This document shows, in pieces, positions 26,528 through 34,965 of a DNA stretch of 64,000 nucleotides. Location of the stretch: assembly GCA_964439265.1 (NCBI GenBank), contig CAYTOA010000011.1, forward strand, positions 1 through 64,000, in the 5' to 3' direction. The first letter of the stretch is position 1, and every line of letters starts with the position of its first letter. The notes beneath the pieces are model-generated. The model was not told the origin of the DNA. It did not search any database and worked only from the letters and a program-made list of their open reading frames with translations. The translations under genes and the position numbers were made by a program. This stretch comes from JAGVPT01 sp964439265 (lineage in GTDB: Bacteria; Bacteroidota; Ignavibacteria; UBA10030; UBA8401).

Positions 26528-27619
26528 ATGGAAACTGAATCACGGTCAGATGCACGACTCATGAAAGGAAACGAAGCGCTCGCCGAAGCGGCGATAAGAG
26601 CTGGGATGCAAGCGTACTTCGGTTACCCTATTACACCTCAATCTGAAATCCTGGAATACCTCACCGTCGAAGCGCCGAAACACAATTATGTCGTCCTGCA
26701 GGCCGAAAGCGAATTGGCTGCGATCAATATGATTCACGGAGCGGGAGGCGCAGGCGCGCGTGTCATGACCTCGTCGTCAAGTCCGGGTATCAGCTTGATG
26801 CAGGAAGGAATTTCATACATGGCATCGGCTGAAATTCCGTGCCTGATCGTTAATGTGCAGCGCGGCGGACCGGGACTCGGCACGATTCAACCGTCGCAGG
26901 GAGATTATTTTCAGGCGACGAAAGGAGGAGGCCATGGAGATTATCGTCTCTTCGTACTGGCTCCGGCTTCAGTTCAGGAGATGGCAGATTTTGTGTTCGA
27001 TGGTTTTCGCCTCGCCGATAAGTACCGCACTCCCACAATGATTCTTGCCGACGGCGCTCTCGGCCAGATGATGGAGAAAGTCGTGTTGCCGGCTCAGGGA
27101 TCACTTCCGTACACGGAGAAGCCATGGGCGACGAACGGCAAGCCGTTGAAAGGCGGTCGAAGGATCCTGACTTCGCTGCACCTCGAGCCGGAGAAAATGG
27201 AAGAGATAAACATCAAGCTGCAGAGCAAATACAGGAAAATGAAAGATGATGTACGGTACGAGCTGATAGGGAATGAGAAGGCTGAAATAGTTCTAGTCGC
27301 ATTTGGCCTTACTGCCCGGATCTGTCAGAAGGCGATAGAACTTGCGAAGGAACAGGACATTACCGCCGCATTGTTGCGGCCTATAACTCTCTATCCATTT
27401 CCGAGTGATGCGATCCATTCTTTGGCGTTAACGACGGATGCATTTTTGACCGTCGAGATGAACGCAGGCCAAATGGTGGAAGATGTAAAACTGGCGGTCA
27501 ACGGCGAGTGTCCGGTGTATTTTAAAGGCCGCATGGGAGGAATGATTCCAACTCCGGAAGAAATTCTTCTTGAGATCGAAGCGATCGCAGAAGAACATAA
27601 AACGACAAAAGTGTCATAA
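26528..27619 (+). CDS. korA: 2-oxoacid:ferredoxin oxidoreductase alpha subunit
   Basis: 363 residues. The N terminus DARLMKGNEALAEAAIRAG, with FGYPITPQSEILEYL, is the pyrimidine-binding domain of the KorA/VorB alpha subunit. A C-terminal domain II follows (LVAFGLTARICQKA). It oxidises a 2-oxoacid and CoA to acyl-CoA, or runs in reverse for carbon fixation. 2-Oxoglutarate is the commonest substrate for this layout, but 2-oxoisovalerate cannot be excluded from sequence alone. Confidence 0.88.
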   Translation: METESRSDARLMKGNEALAEAAIRAGMQAYFGYPITPQSEILEYLTVEAPKHNYVVLQAESELAAINMIHGAGGAGARVMTSSSSPGISLMQEGISYMASAEIPCLIVNVQRGGPGLGTIQPSQGDYFQATKGGGHGDYRLFVLAPASVQEMADFVFDGFRLADKYRTPTMILADGALGQMMEKVVLPAQGSLPYTEKPWATNGKPLKGGRRILTSLHLEPEKMEEINIKLQSKYRKMKDDVRYELIGNEKAEIVLVAFGLTARICQKAIELAKEQDITAALLRPITLYPFPSDAIHSLALTTDAFLTVEMNAGQMVEDVKLAVNGECPVYFKGRMGGMIPTPEEILLEIEAIAEEHKTTKVS

Positions 27620-27627
27620 GGTAATCT

Positions 27628-28392
27628 ATGGAAACGGCAACCAGCCCGATGCAGCTTGTTTACAAAAAACCCGAGACGTTGACCGATACTCCGATGCATT
27701 ATTGCCCGGGATGCGGCCATGGTGTCGTCCACCGGGTACTGATGGAAGTGGTGGAGGAAATGGGGATCCAGAACAGAACAGTGGGAGTTGCACCGGTCGG
27801 ATGCTCCGTGTTCGCGTACAATTATATGAACGTCGACATGCAGGAAGCGCCGCACGGACGCGCGAGTGCGGTAGCGACAGGAATTAAACGCGTTCTCCCC
27901 GACACATATGTCTTTTCATATCAGGGGGACGGCGACCTTGCCGCGATTGGAACGGGCGAGTCGATCCACACCGTAAACCGCGGAGAAAATATCCTCATGC
28001 TATTTATCAATAACGCCATCTACGGAATGACGGGTGGGCAAATGGCTCCAACGTCGATTATCGGACAAGTGACGTCGACGTCGCCCTACGGTAGAAATTC
28101 AGACCTCATGGGGTTCCCTCTGAAGATGACGGATCTTGTTGCGGAGTTACCCGGCGCGTACTACGTGACGAGACAATCGGTTCATACGGCGGGAGCGGTA
28201 AGGAAATTGAAGAAGGCCATTGAGGCATCGTTCAAGTATCAGACTTTAAAAAAAGGAACTTGCTTCATCGAGGTCGTATCCAACTGTCCCTCAGGATGGA
28301 AGATGACTCCCGCTGAAGCGAATGTGTGGATGGAGAAGAACATGTTTCCGTTGTACCCGGTCGGCGATTTGAAGGTGCCGAAACAGAACTAA
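27628..28392 (+). CDS. korB: 2-oxoacid:ferredoxin oxidoreductase beta subunit
   Basis: 254 residues; thiamine diphosphate-binding subunit. CPGCGHGVVHR near residue 26 and the TPP/Mg motif GDGDLAAIGTGE followed by FINNAIYGMTGGQMAPTS are typical of KorB. Only 8 bases separate it from korA. The catalytic pair with KorA looks complete. Confidence 0.9.
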   Translation: METATSPMQLVYKKPETLTDTPMHYCPGCGHGVVHRVLMEVVEEMGIQNRTVGVAPVGCSVFAYNYMNVDMQEAPHGRASAVATGIKRVLPDTYVFSYQGDGDLAAIGTGESIHTVNRGENILMLFINNAIYGMTGGQMAPTSIIGQVTSTSPYGRNSDLMGFPLKMTDLVAELPGAYYVTRQSVHTAGAVRKLKKAIEASFKYQTLKKGTCFIEVVSNCPSGWKMTPAEANVWMEKNMFPLYPVGDLKVPKQN

Positions 28393-28410
28393 ATTGAACA
28401 AGACAGGAAT

Positions 28411-28977
28411 ATGAAAACTGCTCACGAAATTATCATCGCAGGCTTCGGCGGACAAGGCGTCCTCTCGATGGGGCAGATTATTGCGCACGCGGCCATGGAC
28501 GAAGGGAAGGAAGTGAGTTGGATGCCTTCGTACGGTCCCGAGATGAGAGGCGGTACTGCAAACTGCATCGTTATTGTCTCGTCGTCAAGGATCAGCTCAC
28601 CGATTGTCTCGACATTTGACTCAGCGATCCTGCTCAATCAGCCGTCGCTTGACAAATTTGCTGACGCTGTGAAACCCGGAGGGCTTATCTTGTATGAGTC
28701 GTCGAGCGTTATCTCCCCATCGACCCGGACCGACGTTGAATCGCTGGGTATTGATGCCCAGGAAGAAGCGCTCAAGCTCAACAAGAAGCAAGTCGCAAAT
28801 ATGATCATGCTCGGTGCATTTCTCGAACGGCGCAAGATCGTTTCGTCCGATAATATCATGAAGGCGCTGAAAGAAGTACTCCCCGAGCGCCACCATCATC
28901 TTTTGCCGACCAATCAGCAGGCGTTGGCTCGGGGGAAACAGATTGCCGTCGAATCGACGCACGCAATGGTACAATGA
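28411..28977 (+). CDS. korC: 2-oxoacid:ferredoxin oxidoreductase gamma subunit
   Basis: 188 residues. The conserved IIAGFGGQGVLSMGQI at the N terminus and SYGPEMRGGTANC in the middle mark the gamma (domain III) subunit. It completes the four-subunit delta-alpha-beta-gamma set. The stop is followed 43 bases later by a small ferritin-like gene. Confidence 0.9.
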   Translation: MKTAHEIIIAGFGGQGVLSMGQIIAHAAMDEGKEVSWMPSYGPEMRGGTANCIVIVSSSRISSPIVSTFDSAILLNQPSLDKFADAVKPGGLILYESSSVISPSTRTDVESLGIDAQEEALKLNKKQVANMIMLGAFLERRKIVSSDNIMKALKEVLPERHHHLLPTNQQALARGKQIAVESTHAMVQ

Positions 28978-29020
28978 TTCTGTTCGCATATGAACAGACA
29001 CCGGAAAAGGCAGGGACCAT

Positions 29021-29275
29021 ATGAATCTTGAAAATCTTCGCTGTGATCATCAATGCAGAAATACGTGTGCTATGTTGACAGCCGCCCTCGCGCAGGAGAC
29101 GATGACCGTTCGTTTCTACCAACAGGTGTTGACACAGTGTGATGAACCGGACGTTCATAATTTTGTCCGTTCGATCGTTGAAGAACGCAGTGCGTCCGTC
29201 ATCCGCATCATGCAAAAGCTCAATGAGATAAAGGCTCGTTCTCAAACGATGGACGGTATTCAATCCAGCTTCTAA
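29021..29275 (+). CDS. Small two-helix ferritin/rubrerythrin-like protein
   Basis: 84 residues. ALAQETMTVRFYQQVLTQ, then NFVRSIVEERSASVIRIMQK, looks like one half of a rubrerythrin-type four-helix bundle: a Glu in the first helix (E26) and EE in the second (E54-E55). The His of the usual ExxH is missing. The N terminus has three Cys (residues 8, 12 and 16) spaced CxxxCxxxC, which could bind metal. It follows the Kor operon and ends before a terminator. Function unknown; the ferritin-like reading is tentative. Confidence 0.6.
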   Translation: MNLENLRCDHQCRNTCAMLTAALAQETMTVRFYQQVLTQCDEPDVHNFVRSIVEERSASVIRIMQKLNEIKARSQTMDGIQSSF

Positions 29276-29300
29276 TCCTGATCCTTCTTTAAAAGAAAAC

Positions 29301-29333
29301 GGCCTAGTCAAGATCGGCGACCCTGACTAGGCC
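29301..29333 (-). terminator. Terminator between the Kor region and the leftward permease
   Basis: GGCCTAGTCA (29301-29310) and TGACTAGGCC (29324-29333) pair perfectly over 10 bp. Read on the minus strand the stem is followed by GTTTTCTTTT, fitting termination of the NCS2 permease gene. On the plus strand only a short T-poor stretch follows, so it may work less well in that direction. Confidence 0.85.
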
Positions 29334-29367
29334 TTCGTACTAACACGCTTTTTCAATCGTTCTGAAT

Positions 29368-30966
29368 TTATTCCCCCTCCGGTCTCGGCTCCCTCGATTC
29401 TTTAGTAAATGATAATAGCAGCAGCATGATTGCAAGAACGATGTAGGCTGAGGTGAACTGGTATGGAATTTTCTGGGCGATCCCGGCGAGATTCCACGGA
29501 AGATACATCATGCCGTCCGGTGAAGCTGAATGCACGATGCCGAAGAACGAGAACACACCAAGGATCAATAAATAGGCCGATGATCTTCTCAGATGCCGGT
29601 CGATGAGTTCCGCTAAAAATCCTCCCCACAACATTGCGGTTAATATAAAGCCGTTCCCAAGTGCGATGGTGACGAGCATCTCGGGAAGAGCTTTTCCCGG
29701 CGATTCGAACAGCCGCTGAAAAGTTTCCGGCGGAACCACATCCGGATTTGTGAATTTGATCGATAGCAAACGCGCGATCGTAGGGAAAAATGCGAACGCT
29801 ACTGCCGGCGAATGACGCACCGGGCATGCATGGAACGATTGCACGACGATATCCAGCGCAACAAATATAAGAATCGGAGCGAGCACGGCGCGCGGTATAA
29901 GCTCGACGAAAAACGAGACATATCCGAGGATCCCCCCGAGACCGATGAATATGCCCGTCAACAACGTGTATCCTGCGCGGGAGCCCATTCGTTTGTACGC
30001 CGGTTGGCCAATATATGGGGTTGACTGCGCGACGCCGCCGCACAAGCCTGCGACCAATGTCGCGATTGCTTCGGTCAGAAGAATCGACCGGGTGTTGTAA
30101 TTATCTCCGGCTACGCGAGCGCTTTCAGTGACATTGATGCCTCCGACGACAGTCAACAGGCCGAAAGGAATCGCAATCGGCATGTATTTCCACGCATGAC
30201 TCATTCCTTCCATGAACCCCAGCGTTGGAATGGGAAGCCCGAAATGCAGATCCATTGGCGGTACGCCAGCAAATGTTCCCCCGATCCAGCCGGTCGGCCC
30301 GACCAGATAATAAAGGAAGGTACCAACGAATATTGCTGCTAAAACTCCTGGAAAGTTTTTCGGCAGTCTGATGCGGGCGACAAGTGAATAGAAGATGAGT
30401 CCGAGCGAGATCAATCCGACAATTGGCATACTGAAAATGTCCACCAGCGGAACTAGGCCGATGAGCGCCAGTCCGATGCCTGCCAGCGAGCCAAGCAGAC
30501 CGGCTTGCGGGACGACGCGCTGAACCCACTGCCCGATGAATGAAAAAAGGACTTTGAGGATGCCGATCACGACCATCGTCGCCATTCCTATGTACCACGT
30601 CATCATCGCAGCATCATGTTCGCCCAGGCCTTCTGCCTTCAGCCCGATGAATGCAGGCCCGAGCACGACGAGTGCGATACCGATCGTTGACGGCGTATCC
30701 AAACCGAGCGGCATTGCGGTGACTTTCATGTTCCCGGTTTTTTTCGAGAGACGAAAAGCCATCCACGTATAGACGATGTCGCCGAAGAGCACCCCGAAGG
30801 CGGTACCCGGAAACATTCTCGTGTAGATGATGTCGGCTGGAAACTTAAATGCAAAAATCAGGATCCCTGCAAGAAAGGAAAGAACGGTCAGATTGTCGAA
30901 CATCAGACCGAAAAAGCCGTTGATGTCGCCGACGGCAAACCATTTGTATTTCTTTTCATGATCCAT
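29368..30966 (-). CDS. NCS2-like (xanthine/uracil-type) permease
   Basis: 532 residues, about 12-14 hydrophobic helices. The sequence follows the NCS2 fold: AMPLGLDTPSTIG in the first repeat and AIATLVAGLCGGVAQSTPYIGQPAY in the second. It belongs to the branch of uncharacterised NCS2-like permeases, so the nucleobase or other substrate is not certain. It is transcribed leftward with the nucleoside transporter gene behind it, suggesting a purine/pyrimidine salvage pair. Confidence 0.78.
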   Translation of the reverse strand: MDHEKKYKWFAVGDINGFFGLMFDNLTVLSFLAGILIFAFKFPADIIYTRMFPGTAFGVLFGDIVYTWMAFRLSKKTGNMKVTAMPLGLDTPSTIGIALVVLGPAFIGLKAEGLGEHDAAMMTWYIGMATMVVIGILKVLFSFIGQWVQRVVPQAGLLGSLAGIGLALIGLVPLVDIFSMPIVGLISLGLIFYSLVARIRLPKNFPGVLAAIFVGTFLYYLVGPTGWIGGTFAGVPPMDLHFGLPIPTLGFMEGMSHAWKYMPIAIPFGLLTVVGGINVTESARVAGDNYNTRSILLTEAIATLVAGLCGGVAQSTPYIGQPAYKRMGSRAGYTLLTGIFIGLGGILGYVSFFVELIPRAVLAPILIFVALDIVVQSFHACPVRHSPAVAFAFFPTIARLLSIKFTNPDVVPPETFQRLFESPGKALPEMLVTIALGNGFILTAMLWGGFLAELIDRHLRRSSAYLLILGVFSFFGIVHSASPDGMMYLPWNLAGIAQKIPYQFTSAYIVLAIMLLLLSFTKESREPRPEGE

Positions 30967-31029
30967 GATACAAACCTTTAACGAAATTCAATATTATTTC
31001 CATCCGTCACAAAGCCACCTCGTATGTCT

Positions 31030-31047
31030 CTTCGTGCCTTGGTGGCA
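31030..31047. repeat. Nine-base direct repeat (CTTCGTGCC/TTGGTGGCA)
   Basis: Two degenerate 9-bp units CTTCGTGCC and TTGGTGGCA. Similar pairs occur at 43536-43553 (CTTCGTGTC, CTTCGTGGA) and 32807-32824 (CTTCGCGAA, CTTCGTGAG). GCCACC at 31014-31019 and GGTGGC at 31041-31046 also form a small inverted repeat here. Confidence 0.55.
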
Positions 31048-31089
31048 CGTCCTTTTAAGCTTGCATAATCTCGGTCAATAAAATTCAGC

Positions 31090-32412
31090 TCAATTGACAA
31101 ACATCCCGGCAATTGATGCTGTCATCCATGTTGCGATCGTCCCGCCGAGCAGCGATTTGAGGCCGAGTTTCGCAATATCGGTTCGCCGGTTCTCGGCAAG
31201 GGGACTGATTCCGCCTATCTGGATTGCGATAGAGGAAAAATTTGCAAAACCGCACAGCGCGTACGTTGCGATCACGATCGCCTTCTGCGAGAGCTGGTGG
31301 GCCGTGATCGCGTCCGTCATTTTCGAGTACGCAACGAATTCATTGAGGACGACTTTGATTCCCATGAGACTCCCCACGCTTAGCGCGTCGTTCCACGGCA
31401 CACCGATCGCAAAGGCAACGAATTGAAATACGAGCCCTGTAATGAGTTCGAACGAGACGGGCATGCCAAACCGTGCTTGGGTGATCGTGCTCCATCCCGT
31501 AACGTTTCCAACCCATCCGAGAGCGTAATTCAGCAGCGCGATGAGAGCGATGAAGGCAATGAGCATGCCTGCCACGTTCAATGCAAGCTGGACGCCGGTC
31601 GATGCGCCGGCCGCGGCCGCTTCGATGACGTTGGATGAGGTCTTTTCGATTTTGAGCTTTACTGTTCCCATCGTCAGAGGTTCGGATCTCTCCGGGAAGA
31701 GTATTTTTGCCACAACGATCGTCGCCGGACCCGCCATGATGCACGCCGCGAGCAAATGTCCCGCAAAATAGACCTGTGACGCATCCTGCGTCGTTCCGGT
31801 GAGCACTGCATATGCGGCACCGAGCATCGTGTAGTACGCGATCATAACGCCTCCCGAGATGTGCGCCATCCCGCTTGTCATGATCGTCATCAATTCCGAT
31901 TGGGTGAGGGTGGCAAGATACGGCCGGATGACGAGAGGCGCTTCAGTCTGCCCCATGAAGGTATTGGCGGCAACGCACAGCGATTCGCTTCCGCTCGCGT
32001 TCATGAATTTTGCCATCACCCAGGCCATCCCCTGAACCACTCTCTGCATGATGCCGAGATGGTAGAGAATTCCCATGAATGAAGCGAAAAAAATGATCGT
32101 CGGGAGAACCTGGAATGCGAAGAAGAATCCGAAACTCCCCGACGACCCGACCGAAGCTGCAAGCGGACCGAAGACGAATTGAGCTCCGTTGGAAGTAAAG
32201 CTAAAAAGGCGGACAAAGCATTTGCTGATCGTTGCGAATATCAGGTGTCCAAGAGGTACTCTGAGCACGAAGAGGGCGAACACAAACTGCATCACGATGC
32301 CGATGATTACAAGTCGCCAGTTAATAGAACGTTTATCCGGCGAGAAAAGATACGCGATTCCGGTGACGATGACGAGGCCAATCAATCCGCGAACGATAGA
32401 GAATATTTCCAT
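31090..32412 (-). CDS. nupC: NupC/CNT family nucleoside transporter
   Basis: 440 residues, many membrane segments. GQTEAPLVIRPYL and the later GFANFSSIAIQIGGISPLA are the hallmark motifs of concentrative nucleoside transporters. The N terminus has three helices and the C terminus ends in a membrane helix. It uses a sodium or proton gradient to import nucleosides. Lying directly upstream of the NCS2-like permease in the same direction (123 bases apart), it may share its transcript. Confidence 0.9.
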   Translation of the reverse strand: MEIFSIVRGLIGLVIVTGIAYLFSPDKRSINWRLVIIGIVMQFVFALFVLRVPLGHLIFATISKCFVRLFSFTSNGAQFVFGPLAASVGSSGSFGFFFAFQVLPTIIFFASFMGILYHLGIMQRVVQGMAWVMAKFMNASGSESLCVAANTFMGQTEAPLVIRPYLATLTQSELMTIMTSGMAHISGGVMIAYYTMLGAAYAVLTGTTQDASQVYFAGHLLAACIMAGPATIVVAKILFPERSEPLTMGTVKLKIEKTSSNVIEAAAAGASTGVQLALNVAGMLIAFIALIALLNYALGWVGNVTGWSTITQARFGMPVSFELITGLVFQFVAFAIGVPWNDALSVGSLMGIKVVLNEFVAYSKMTDAITAHQLSQKAIVIATYALCGFANFSSIAIQIGGISPLAENRRTDIAKLGLKSLLGGTIATWMTASIAGMFVN

Positions 32413-32506
32413 GTCTCAGCCTTTAAAAAAAATGTGTAAACTTACAGCGAACCGGCAATCAGGCATCAAAGTATCAAGTTTTCGGTAAAAGTGCTATAGA
32501 AAAAGA

Positions 32507-32526
32507 CCTCCTGTCGCAGAAGGAGG
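32507..32526 (-). terminator. Short hairpin with U-tract upstream of nupC
   Basis: CCTCCT (32507-32512) and AGGAGG (32521-32526) pair over 6 bp. Read on the minus strand the stem is followed by TCTTTTTC, so a transcript entering nupC from further right could end here. The stem is short. The arm AGGAGG also resembles a ribosome-binding sequence. Support is modest. Confidence 0.35.
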
Positions 32527-32617
32527 ATAACTAAGCCGAACAATCGAACAACGCCGAAATATTTGGAGAACCCCAAAAGCACGGTGTCCGACATCGTTTC
32601 AAACATCCTTACTTCGA

Positions 32618-32646
32618 TTGACTTTTCGCACGACTTTAAGTATATT
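32618..32646 (+). promoter_or_regulatory. Promoter of the lpd locus
   Basis: TTGACT (32618-32623), a 17-base spacer and TATATT (32641-32646). Transcription should start near 32653, giving a leader of about 180 bases before lpd that holds a mini-ORF and a terminator. Confidence 0.8.
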
Positions 32647-32695
32647 TTAGCCGCATTTTCCCTTGTTGCCTTTACAAAAGAGAAGTTGTTATCCC

Positions 32696-32743
32696 ATGAA
32701 CGATGAAATTCTATGGGTAGATGGTGTTGAATCTTTCATTTGA
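32696..32743 (+). CDS. Possible leader peptide (15 residues)
   Basis: ATG at 32696 to TGA at 32741-32743 codes MNDEILWVDGVESFI. It lies between a strong promoter and an intrinsic terminator, and its stop codon touches the 5' arm of the terminator stem, the arrangement expected of an attenuator leader. Ile, Leu and Val make up five of 15 residues, but there is no run of one codon. The ribosome site is weak. It could equally be chance within a small RNA. Confidence 0.35.
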   Translation: MNDEILWVDGVESFI

Positions 32744-32777
32744 AAGAGGGAATTGTCATTCCCTCTTTTCTTTTTTT
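32743..32777 (+). terminator. Intrinsic terminator/attenuator in the lpd leader
   Basis: AAAGAGGGAAT (32743-32753), loop TGTC, ATTCCCTCTTT (32758-32768): a perfect 11-bp stem, then TCTTTTTTT. It stands 55 bases before the lpd ATG and downstream of the promoter at 32618, so most transcripts should stop unless the hairpin is prevented from forming. Alternatively it ends a small RNA of about 125 nt. Confidence 0.85.
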
Positions 32778-32832
32778 AATCCCGAAGGGATCTCCCAAAC
32801 GGATCGCTTCGCGAACTTCGTGAGAGGATTTC

Positions 32833-34224
32833 ATGGCAGATAAGCAATATGATGTCGTAGTGATCGGCGGCGGTCCCGGCGGATATATCGCCGCCATCCG
32901 CGCAGGTCAACTTGGTTTGAAAACCCTTGTCGTCGAGAAGGACAAACTTGGCGGCATTTGTCTCAATTGGGGATGTATTCCGACGAAAGCGTTATTGAAG
33001 AACGCGGAAGTCTATCATCTCCTCCGGCATGCGGATGAATTCGGATTTTCGTTCGATAATTTGAAGGCAGATTTTTCCGTCGCCGTGAAAAGAAGCCGGG
33101 ATATCGCAAGCAGATCTTCAAAAGGCATAGAATTCCTTTTTAAAAAAAACAAGGTCGATTATCTTGCAGGGACCGCGAAAATTGTCGCTAAGGGAGTCGT
33201 CGAAGTCGCTCAGGCTGGAAAGGCCGACAAGATCAACGCCAAGCATATCATCGTTGCAACCGGCACCCGGCCAAAGACTTTTCCATCTATAAAAATAGAC
33301 GGGAAGCAGGTGATTACAAGTTCCGAGGCGATGGTCCTCAGTGCGCCGCCAAAAAGCATGGTCATTATCGGCGGCGGTGCCATCGGCGTGGAGTTCGCCT
33401 ATTTTTATAACGCGTACGGGACAAAAGTCACTATCGTGGAAATGATGCCAAGCTTGCTTCCAATCGAAGATAAGGAAGTGACTAAAACTCTCGGACGGGT
33501 CTTTTCGAAAAGTGGAATAGAGATCCTCACCGAAACCAAGGTTGAAGGCGTATCCACAGGAAAGGAGGTCAGCGTAAGCGTCAGCAACAAAGAGGGGAAG
33601 AAAGACATCAAGGCGGAGATCGCGCTTGTTGCTATAGGAGTGCAAGGGAATATCGAGAACCTTGGACTCGAAGCGCTCGGCGTTAAGACTGACCGCTCGT
33701 TCATTAAGGTCGACCAATTCTACAAGACAAACATCGACGGCATTTATGCGATCGGGGATGTGAACGGCCCGCCGTGGCTTGCGCACGTTGCTTCGGCTGA
33801 GGGAATCGTCTGCGTAGAGCAGATTGCCGGGAAGAATCCTCACCTGATCAACTATGACAATATTCCGGGCTGCACATATTGCCAGCCGCAGGTCGCAAGT
33901 GTCGGCCTCACGGAAGAAAAGGCTCGCGAAAAAGGTTATGAGTTAAAGATCGGACGATTCCCGTTCCGTTCGCATGGCAAGGCGCTCGCCATCAATGAAA
34001 CGGAGGGATTTGTCAAGTTGATCTTTGATGCAAAATACGGAGAGCTTCTCGGAGCCCATATCATTGGCTCCGAAGCGACAGAGATGATCGCCGAGCTGGC
34101 GGTTGCGCGGACGCTCGAAACGACCCGCGAGCAGATCATCCAAACGATCCATGCTCATCCGACGCTGACCGAAGGTGTCGGCGAGGCGGCGCTGGATGCG
34201 TACGGCGAAGCGCTGAATATTTGA
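32833..34224 (+). CDS. lpd: Dihydrolipoamide dehydrogenase (E3)
   Basis: 463 residues. FAD site GGGPGGY (residues 12-18), redox disulfide CLNWGC (Cys43 and Cys48), NAD site GGGAIGVEFAYFY and the C-terminal HAHPTLTE with the active-site His. E3 reoxidises the lipoyl groups of the E2 subunits coded downstream. GAGAGGA stands before the ATG. As the first gene of a long locus with three E1 systems, it is likely shared by all. Confidence 0.95.
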   Translation: MADKQYDVVVIGGGPGGYIAAIRAGQLGLKTLVVEKDKLGGICLNWGCIPTKALLKNAEVYHLLRHADEFGFSFDNLKADFSVAVKRSRDIASRSSKGIEFLFKKNKVDYLAGTAKIVAKGVVEVAQAGKADKINAKHIIVATGTRPKTFPSIKIDGKQVITSSEAMVLSAPPKSMVIIGGGAIGVEFAYFYNAYGTKVTIVEMMPSLLPIEDKEVTKTLGRVFSKSGIEILTETKVEGVSTGKEVSVSVSNKEGKKDIKAEIALVAIGVQGNIENLGLEALGVKTDRSFIKVDQFYKTNIDGIYAIGDVNGPPWLAHVASAEGIVCVEQIAGKNPHLINYDNIPGCTYCQPQVASVGLTEEKAREKGYELKIGRFPFRSHGKALAINETEGFVKLIFDAKYGELLGAHIIGSEATEMIAELAVARTLETTREQIIQTIHAHPTLTEGVGEAALDAYGEALNI

Positions 34225-34251
34225 CCGTCTCCTGAATTCATCATTCTAAAC

Positions 34252-34965
34252 ATGAATCAACTTCTTGTCGTCAATCTTGGGCGGACTCGGTACGCAGAGG
34301 CGTGGGATCTGCAGAGAAAAATATTCTCCGCACGTCTTGCCCGCGCCATTCCGGACCTTTTGCTTTTGACGGAACATGAGCCGGTGTACACTCTCGGCAA
34401 AGGTGCGGACACCAACCATCTGCTCGCCGGTGAAGCCGAACTGCATGAAAAGAATATTGACCTGTATGCCATCGACCGGGGGGGAGACGTGACGTTCCAC
34501 GGCCCCGGGCAGCTTGTCGGTTATCCGATTCTTGACCTGAACGATTACTACCTCGATATCCATCGGTACCTCCGCGACATTGAGGAAGTGTTGATCCGGA
34601 CGGCTAAAGATTTTGCCGTCAATGCCGAAAGGTCGGACGGCTACACCGGGGTGTGGGTGAAGAACGACAAGATCGCGGCCATCGGGGTAAAGGTGAGCCG
34701 CTGGGTGACCATGCACGGATTTGCGTTCAACGTCAGCACTGACCTCTCGTATTTCGACAGAATCATACCATGCGGAATTTTTCATCGAGGTGTAACGTCT
34801 CTTCAGATGTTGACGGGCCGGGTAATTGAAATGGCCGATGTGGAAAAAGCAGTAATGCGGAATTTTGAATCTGTATTCTCAGTTGCATCACAACCGATGA
34901 TGCTCGATGAGCTTCTCTCGAACAATCATTTCGAAGATGCTGTACCTATTGAGGAGAAGATTTAA
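34252..34965 (+). CDS. lipB: Octanoyltransferase LipB
   Basis: 237 residues. Motifs YTLGKGAD, RGGDVTFHGPGQLVGYP and GVKVSRWVTMHGFAFNV, with the catalytic Lys, and PCGIFHRGVTSL with the catalytic Cys, are all present. It moves octanoyl from acyl-ACP to the E2 lipoyl domains, after which LipA (40542) inserts sulfur. It lies 27 bases after lpd, and its stop TAA overlaps the next ATG (TAATG). Confidence 0.94.
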   Translation: MNQLLVVNLGRTRYAEAWDLQRKIFSARLARAIPDLLLLTEHEPVYTLGKGADTNHLLAGEAELHEKNIDLYAIDRGGDVTFHGPGQLVGYPILDLNDYYLDIHRYLRDIEEVLIRTAKDFAVNAERSDGYTGVWVKNDKIAAIGVKVSRWVTMHGFAFNVSTDLSYFDRIIPCGIFHRGVTSLQMLTGRVIEMADVEKAVMRNFESVFSVASQPMMLDELLSNNHFEDAVPIEEKI

